Source: an uncultured Bacilli bacterium (GTDB lineage Bacteria; Bacillota_I; Bacilli_A; RF39; UBA660). From it: DNA of 34,471 nucleotides. The notes below the pieces were generated by a model. That model was not told the DNA's origin, ran no database searches, and saw nothing but the letters and a program-made list of their open reading frames with translations. Of this stretch, positions 30,294-34,471 are shown piece after piece (the first letter of the stretch is position 1; the number at the start of each line of letters is the position of its first letter). A program made the translations under genes and the position numbers. Location: contig CANRBE010000004.1 in the NCBI GenBank assembly GCA_947628785.1, positions 1 through 34,471 on the forward strand. The letters run 5' to 3'.

Positions 30294-32243
30294 CTATTTA
30301 TTTTCTTTTAATTCAAATAATATATCTCTAAGGTACATTGCTCTTTCAAAATCAAGTTGTTTTGCAGCTTCTTGCATTTCATTTTCTACTTTAACAATTA
30401 ATTCTTTTTTATCTTTTTTACTTAATTTTTCTTCATTTGTTATAGTTGCTTCTTCATTGTTAGAAATTACTTCTCTTATTTCTTTAATAATAGTTTTTGG
30501 AATTATTCCATGTTCTTGATTATACTTTTCTTGTATTTGTCTTCTTCTTTTTGTTTCATTTATTGCTTTTTTCATTGAATCACTAATAGAATCAGCATAC
30601 ATAATTACTTTTCCATTAGCATTTCTAGCGGCTCTACCAATTGTTTGTATTAAACTTCTATCACTTCTTAAGAAACCTTGTTTATCAGCATCCATAATAG
30701 CGATTAAAGATACTTCAGGAATATCTAATCCTTCTCTAAGTAAGTTTATACCTACTAATACATCATATTTTCCAAGTCTTAAATCTCTAATTATTTGAAG
30801 TCTTTGTAATGTTTTAACTTCAGAATGTAAATAAGCTACTTTAATATCTAAATTTTTCAAATAGGATGTTAGTTCTTCAGCCATTCTAATAGTTAAAGTA
30901 GTAATTAATACTCTTTCGTTTTGTTTTTTTACCTTTTCTATTTGAACTAATAAATCATCTATTTGTCCTTTTGTTTCTTTTACTTCAATAATTGGATCTA
31001 GTAAACCAGTTGGTCTAATTATTTGTTCAACTACTTGACTAGCTTTTTCAAGTTCAAAATCACCTGGGGTGGCTGATACACATATTACTTGATTTATTTT
31101 TTCCTCAAATTCAGGAAATTTTAAAGGTCTATTATCTAAAGCACTAGGTAATCTAAATCCATAATCAACTAGAGCTTGTTTTCTTGCTCTATCTCCATTA
31201 AACATACCTCTAACTTGAGGTAAGGTAACATGTGATTCATCAACTATTAATAAATAATCATCACCAAAAAAATCCATTAGGGTAGTAGGAGTTGCCCCTG
31301 GTGGTTTTAAAGCTAAATGTCTTGAATAATTTTCTACTCCACGACAACTGCCAGTTTCAAGTAGCATTTCCATATCATAATTTGTTCTTTCTTTTAATCT
31401 CTGATGTTCAATTAATTTATCATTTTTTTTGAAATATTCTAATCTCTCATTTAATTCTTCTTTAATATTAGCTACAGCTTGTTTTAATTTTTCTTCATTT
31501 GTAACAAAATGACTAGCTGGAAAAAGAGAAATACTTTTTTTCTGATTTAATATATTACCAGTTAATGTATCATATTCTAATATTTTATCTATTTCATCAC
31601 CAAAAAAATCAATTCTTATAGCTTTTCCATGTTGACTTATAGGAATTACTTCTAAAATATCACCTCTTGCTCTAAAAGTACCTCTTTTAAGTTCTAAATT
31701 GTTTCTTTCATAAAGCATATCAACTAATTTAGTCATAACTTCATCACGACTTATATTATCACCAACATTTAAAGTCATCATTTTATCTTTATAATCTTCT
31801 ACTTCTCCAATACCATATATACAAGATACTGAAGCTACTACAATAACATCATCATTATTTAATAATGCAGAAGTAGCCGCATGTCTTAATTCATCGATTT
31901 CATCATTAATTGCAGCGTCTTTTTCTATATATGTATCAGTTTTGGCAACATAAGCTTCTGGTTGATAATAATCATAATAAGAAACAAAATATTCAACATG
32001 GTTATTAGGAAATAATTCTTTTAATTCAGAATATAGTTGTCCTGCTAAAGTTTTATTATGTGCTAAAACTAAAGTTTTTTTATTAACTTTTTGGATTACA
32101 TTCGCAATAGTAAATGTTTTACCAGTACCTGTTGCTCCAAGTAAAACCTGGTACTTATCCTTGTTATTTATTCCTTCAACTAATTTATCAATAGCTTCTG
32201 GTTGGTCGCCACTTGGCTTATAATTTGATACTAATTTGAACAT
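30294..32243 (-). CDS. uvrB: Excinuclease ABC subunit B
   Basis: UvrB is the helicase-like damage-verification subunit of nucleotide excision repair. The 649-residue protein has Walker A GATGTGKT (36-43), the damage-probing beta-hairpin [17 protein letters not shown] of motif [13 protein letters not shown] of motif VI, and a C-terminal UVR domain [20 protein letters not shown] choose the ATG 32241-32243 (AAGGAGG before it); an upstream TTG frame is not needed. uvrA is not in this window. A terminator-like leader lies in front. Confidence 0.97.
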   Translation of the reverse strand: MFKLVSNYKPSGDQPEAIDKLVEGINNKDKYQVLLGATGTGKTFTIANVIQKVNKKTLVLAHNKTLAGQLYSELKELFPNNHVEYFVSYYDYYQPEAYVAKTDTYIEKDAAINDEIDELRHAATSALLNNDDVIVVASVSCIYGIGEVEDYKDKMMTLNVGDNISRDEVMTKLVDMLYERNNLELKRGTFRARGDILEVIPISQHGKAIRIDFFGDEIDKILEYDTLTGNILNQKKSISLFPASHFVTNEEKLKQAVANIKEELNERLEYFKKNDKLIEHQRLKERTNYDMEMLLETGSCRGVENYSRHLALKPPGATPTTLMDFFGDDYLLIVDESHVTLPQVRGMFNGDRARKQALVDYGFRLPSALDNRPLKFPEFEEKINQVICVSATPGDFELEKASQVVEQIIRPTGLLDPIIEVKETKGQIDDLLVQIEKVKKQNERVLITTLTIRMAEELTSYLKNLDIKVAYLHSEVKTLQRLQIIRDLRLGKYDVLVGINLLREGLDIPEVSLIAIMDADKQGFLRSDRSLIQTIGRAARNANGKVIMYADSISDSMKKAINETKRRRQIQEKYNQEHGIIPKTIIKEIREVISNNEEATITNEEKLSKKDKKELIVKVENEMQEAAKQLDFERAMYLRDILFELKENK

Positions 32244-32276
32244 AAAAGCCTCCTTATGATTATAGTTAGCCAAAAA

Positions 32277-32333
32277 ATTCGTGTCCAAGCCAAATTTTTA
32301 ATTACCAAAATGTGACTTTTTTAAGACACGAAT
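32277..32333 (-). terminator. Terminator-like hairpin in the uvrB leader (possible attenuator)
   Basis: ATTCGTGTC (complement of 32325-32333) and GACACGAAT (complement of 32277-32285) form a nine-base-pair stem. Inside, AAGUCA/UGGCUU and AUUUU/AAAAU extend it. Six T, including the last stem base, follow on the minus strand. An outer TATAGCTA/TAACTATA pairing is possible. It lies ~36 bases before the uvrB start, after the candidate promoter, so it fits an attenuator. A bidirectional or decayed terminator is the alternative. Confidence 0.5.
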
Positions 32334-32365
32334 GATAGCTATAAATTTATCACAATACTAAATGA

Positions 32366-32371
32366 ATTATA
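32366..32371 (-). promoter_or_regulatory. Candidate uvrB promoter -10
   Basis: TATAAT (complement of 32366-32371) with only a poor -35 (TAAATA). Transcription would start near 32359 and read through the hairpin leader. No LexA-type CGAAC-N4-GTTCG box is visible. Confidence 0.4.
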
Positions 32372-32405
32372 ATAATATATTTTACCATTATTTAAAAAAC
32401 AAAAC

Positions 32406-32430
32406 AAGGAAACTACTGTCATGTTTCCTT
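32406..32430 (-). terminator. Terminator of the DUF2628-like protein gene
   Basis: AAGGAAAC (32406-32413) and GTTTCCTT (32423-32430) form a perfect eight-base-pair stem with a nine-base loop and a GTTTTGTTTT tail on the minus strand. Between it and the gene end (32561), the 130 bases hold no supported gene. Confidence 0.75.
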
Positions 32431-32560
32431 ATTTTTATACTAAACACTTTTGTTATAAATTAACATATCATAAAATTTATATTTAAATTTACAATATTAC
32501 CTTCTTTTTTTGATTTAACTTTATTTAAATAATTATTCATTTTATTAGTACAATTAGTAA

Positions 32561-33934
32561 TTATTTTACTGACTTAATATTAAACTCATAATCAAATGTT
32601 CCTTCAACGACTTCAAAAGTAACAGTATATTTATTACCTTCAGTTAATTTTAAAGTACCATTTGAATTTATGTATTTCATTTCATATTCAATATTTTTAC
32701 TATCAACAAATGTATAACTTGTATAATTATATGAAGCATCAGAACTTAAACCAAATCCTGTTGTTCCTATTTCTTTTAAAGTAAATGTATCAGTATGAGT
32801 ACCTAAAGAATATAGTCCTATTTTACTTCTTAATTCATCTTCTGTTTTAATAGAACTTATATCTTCATTATTTGATTTTAAGTATATTTTATAGCTAGAA
32901 ATAGTTTTTTCACTTCCATTAGAAGTATAATATATGTTTACTTTAATATAGTCTTTATAATCATTAAGAGCTTTAAATAATTCATCATTTGAATTCATTA
33001 TATAGTCAGTTGTTGTTCCCTTTGAATCTTCTATCGAAATAGTGCATTTTGAGTTAAGACAAGAATATCCATTAACGGTTACGTTTTCTAATAAAGTTCC
33101 TGTAGCTTGAGTTGATGGAGAAGAATTATTAGTATCATCACCACTATTAATTTTATTTCCATTAATTGTTATATCCCAGTTATCAAGATTAAATAAATCT
33201 CCAACAAAACTACTTAATCCAATCAACATCATAATTATAACTAATAAAAATGCAATACCAAATTGAGCAAAAAATCCCAAGAATATTTTTCCAACACTTG
33301 TTCCACCTTTAGTAGAACAAATATTTTTTAATTCTTCATTACTCTTTTGAGGATTTTCTAATTTTATTTTATCAATTTTTTTCTTTGCATAATATAAATA
33401 AATTTTGTTAATTAAAAATCCAACTAATACTCCTAACAAGATAGATATAATAAAACTGTTTTTTATTATAAAATTTGATATTATCAAATTAACTATAAAT
33501 AAAAGAATACCATACAAAAACATCTTTCGATAAAACATATAAAATGTTGTAAAAAAGAAACCTGCAATATTAAATGGTCTAGTTGTAATCTTTTCATAAT
33601 TTTTTCCAATAAAAGCCTTTAATAATTCATCATCACTTAAATTATTATTAGATGGAGAATTTTGGGTTACATTATTAAGATTTTGGTTTTGTGGAGTAGT
33701 TATTTGCTGATTAACAGGTGGTTTTATAACTGTTGTATTCACACTATTAAGTTCATTAGAAATATTATTATTAGATTGAGTAGAATTATTACTTGGTTGT
33801 TGCATTGGAGCAATATTTTGATTACTTGGTATTTCATTTGATGATGGTGCTTCTGGTATATTTCCATTAGGTATATTGTTTGGTTGTTGTGGTGTTATTC
33901 CATTATTATCAAATATATTATTAGAATTGTTCAT
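32561..33934 (-). CDS. DUF2628-like membrane protein with low-complexity N-terminus
   Basis: A 457-residue protein. Residues ~1-100 are Asn/Gln/Pro/Ser-rich and low complexity. Residues ~105-215 match the DUF2628-like pattern (RPFNIAGFFFTTFYMFYRKM, hydrophobic segments, SNEELKNICSTKGGTS). A further TM segment (~220-245) leads to a Ser/Thr/Asn-rich extracellular tail that ends in beta-rich sequence. The start is the ATG 33932-33934 with AAGGAGG upstream; a longer frame upstream has no ribosome binding site. It may be an envelope or stress protein, but function is unknown. Confidence 0.8.
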   Translation of the reverse strand: MNNSNNIFDNNGITPQQPNNIPNGNIPEAPSSNEIPSNQNIAPMQQPSNNSTQSNNNISNELNSVNTTVIKPPVNQQITTPQNQNLNNVTQNSPSNNNLSDDELLKAFIGKNYEKITTRPFNIAGFFFTTFYMFYRKMFLYGILLFIVNLIISNFIIKNSFIISILLGVLVGFLINKIYLYYAKKKIDKIKLENPQKSNEELKNICSTKGGTSVGKIFLGFFAQFGIAFLLVIIMMLIGLSSFVGDLFNLDNWDITINGNKINSGDDTNNSSPSTQATGTLLENVTVNGYSCLNSKCTISIEDSKGTTTDYIMNSNDELFKALNDYKDYIKVNIYYTSNGSEKTISSYKIYLKSNNEDISSIKTEDELRSKIGLYSLGTHTDTFTLKEIGTTGFGLSSDASYNYTSYTFVDSKNIEYEMKYINSNGTLKLTEGNKYTVTFEVVEGTFDYEFNIKSVK

Positions 33935-33959
33935 AAAAAGCCTCCTTATTATTAATAAT

Positions 33960-33988
33960 ATTATAACATTAATTGACATAATTTTAAA
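33960..33988 (-). promoter_or_regulatory. Promoter of the DUF2628-like gene
   Basis: TTTAAA (-35, complement of 33983-33988), 17 bases, TATAAT (-10, complement of 33960-33965), 26 bases before the ATG. Confidence 0.55.
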
Positions 33989-34107
33989 ATAAATGATGTA
34001 AAAAATATAAATTTTACAAATATATAGATTTTTATATAAATATTTTATTTTAAATATACATATATTTTTTAAATAATTAGACAAGTAAACAAAAGTTAGT
34101 TAAATAG

Positions 34108-34158
34108 TAAAATGCAAGTTATAAAAAATTCTTTTAATATCAAGATAAAATGCAAGTT
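34108..34158. repeat. Direct repeats TAAAATGCAAGTT near the IS30-like end
   Basis: The 13-mer TAAAATGCAAGTT occurs at 34108-34120 and 34146-34158, exactly 38 bases apart. A shorter TAAATGCAA lies at 34253-34261. They lie downstream of the partial IS30-like transposase and could mark its end, as transposase binding sites. The other IS end is outside the window, so the boundary cannot be set. Confidence 0.4.
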
Positions 34159-34229
34159 TTTTCTTGATTTTTTTGATATTTTTGGTAAAATAATTCGTGA
34201 AAAAAGGAAATTTAGGCATACTAAAAAGA

Positions 34230-34251
34230 TTTTTGAAACTTTTTTCAAAAA
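34230..34251 (-). terminator. Terminator-like hairpin after the IS30-like transposase
   Basis: TTTTTGAAA (34230-34238) and TTTCAAAAA (34243-34251) form a nine-base-pair, AU-rich stem with a four-base loop; TCTTTTT follows on the minus strand. Confidence 0.5.
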
Positions 34252-34305
34252 TTAAATGCAATTAAAAAATTAAAATTATTTATCAATTGTTTTCTTTTTT
34301 TAAAG

Positions 34306-34471
34306 CTATTTTTGTAATAATTTATAGCTTAAATTAATTTCATTTTTATTAATTTCAATGAGATGAAATTTTTTAGAAATATCTTCCCCATATTTTTGGA
34401 AGAAAAGTTGGTATGGAGTTTGATAATCTAAACTTTTACGTTGAACATTATTGATGTGATTCATCATATCA
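34306..34471 (-). CDS. IS30-like transposase (3' end only)
   Basis: The last 54 codons of a transposase, reading NHINNVQRKSLDYQTPYQLF then FFQKYGEDISKKFHLIEIN and NEINLSYKLLQK. This is the C-terminal pattern of IS30-family enzymes (RK.LDY.TPY, then I...E..L..KLL). The DDE core lies outside the window, so integrity is unknown. The 220 bases after its stop hold a terminator-like hairpin and repeats but no gene. Confidence 0.75.
   Translation of the reverse strand, partial: DMMNHINNVQRKSLDYQTPYQLFFQKYGEDISKKFHLIEINKNEINLSYKLLQK

Noticed and set aside
32244-32288. Longer uvrB reading frame starting at a TTG
   Set aside because: It lacks a ribosome binding site, overlaps the leader hairpin, and UvrB homologues start near [14 protein letters not shown].
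32243-32333. LexA/SOS box in front of uvrB
   Set aside because: No CGAAC-N4-GTTCG or GAAC-N4-GTTC was found; the only symmetric element is the long hairpin.
32431-32560. A 26-codon minus-strand frame after the DUF2628-like gene
   Set aside because: No ribosome binding site and no recognisable product; the region is AT-rich spacer before the terminator.
1-34471. CRISPR array, tRNA or rRNA genes
   Set aside because: No regularly spaced repeats of 24-40 bases and no tRNA-like cloverleaf or rRNA sequence was noticed by eye; a tRNA scan would settle this.

Overview
The window looks like a chromosomal segment of an AT-rich, low-GC, endospore-forming member of the Bacillota. A Bacilli/Erysipelotrichia-like uncultured gut lineage is my best guess, but it is inferred from style and not proven. 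The evidence is the sporulation genes (spoIID, spoIIQ, spoIIID, spoIIR), the Bacillus-type neighbourhoods (rpsF-ssb-rpsR, rplI-dnaB-walJ-rlmH, rpiB-ywzB, spoIIID-mbl, yvcK-whiA), Firmicute-style AGGAGG ribosome binding sites, and small Asn/Lys/Ile-rich proteins. TGA ends walJ and the XRE gene, so the standard code is used, not the Mycoplasma code. Almost everything lies on the minus strand.

Layout. 1-963: rpsF-ssb-rpsR (rpsR cut by the window edge) with a promoter and a possibly regulatory leader. 968-2194: a complete insertion sequence with a DDE transposase, imperfect terminal inverted repeats and a perfect 25-bp flanking duplication, placed between the 3' end of an unknown gene and the rpsF promoter. 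2174-4930: an unknown gene, the YchF GTPase and a MazF/PemK-like protein. 5068-6230: a two-gene Panacea-type toxin-antitoxin module. 6252-9933: mbl, spoIIID, spoIIQ, spoIID, a DUF1146 protein and rpiB. 10005-12047: three unknown genes and rpmE with a leader hairpin. 12061-16689: a BI-1 membrane protein, an SGNH-like secreted protein, murA, class II aldolase, an MntP-like exporter and spoIIR. 16813-20160: an XRE regulator convergent with the rplI-dnaB-walJ-rlmH operon.

20174-23628 holds an unknown gene and two surface proteins, each with a signal peptide and an NPATG sorting signal. Both are expressed from near-identical promoters followed by shared operator-like sequences. 23644-25628 is yvcK-whiA, where the yvcK ribosome binding site is separated from its start codon by a perfect hairpin. 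On the plus strand, 25709-28208 encodes a 788-residue protein of unknown function plus an overlapping 49-residue ORF. 28205-32371 is uvrB, a YvlD-like membrane protein, lgt and a thioredoxin-reductase-like flavoprotein that lacks NADPH motifs; uvrB has a terminator-like structured leader. The end holds a DUF2628-like membrane protein with an Asn/Gln/Pro-rich N-terminus and the 3' end of an IS30-like transposase.

Functionally the window mixes replication and translation housekeeping, envelope synthesis (MurA, Mbl, Lgt), engulfment-stage sporulation, and a modest accessory layer (two IS elements, a toxin-antitoxin pair, sortase substrates, unknown proteins). The most notable points are the long IS target duplication, the shared regulatory cassette of the NPATG proteins, the TrxB-like protein without NADPH motifs, the yvcK hairpin between SD and start, and the uvrB leader.
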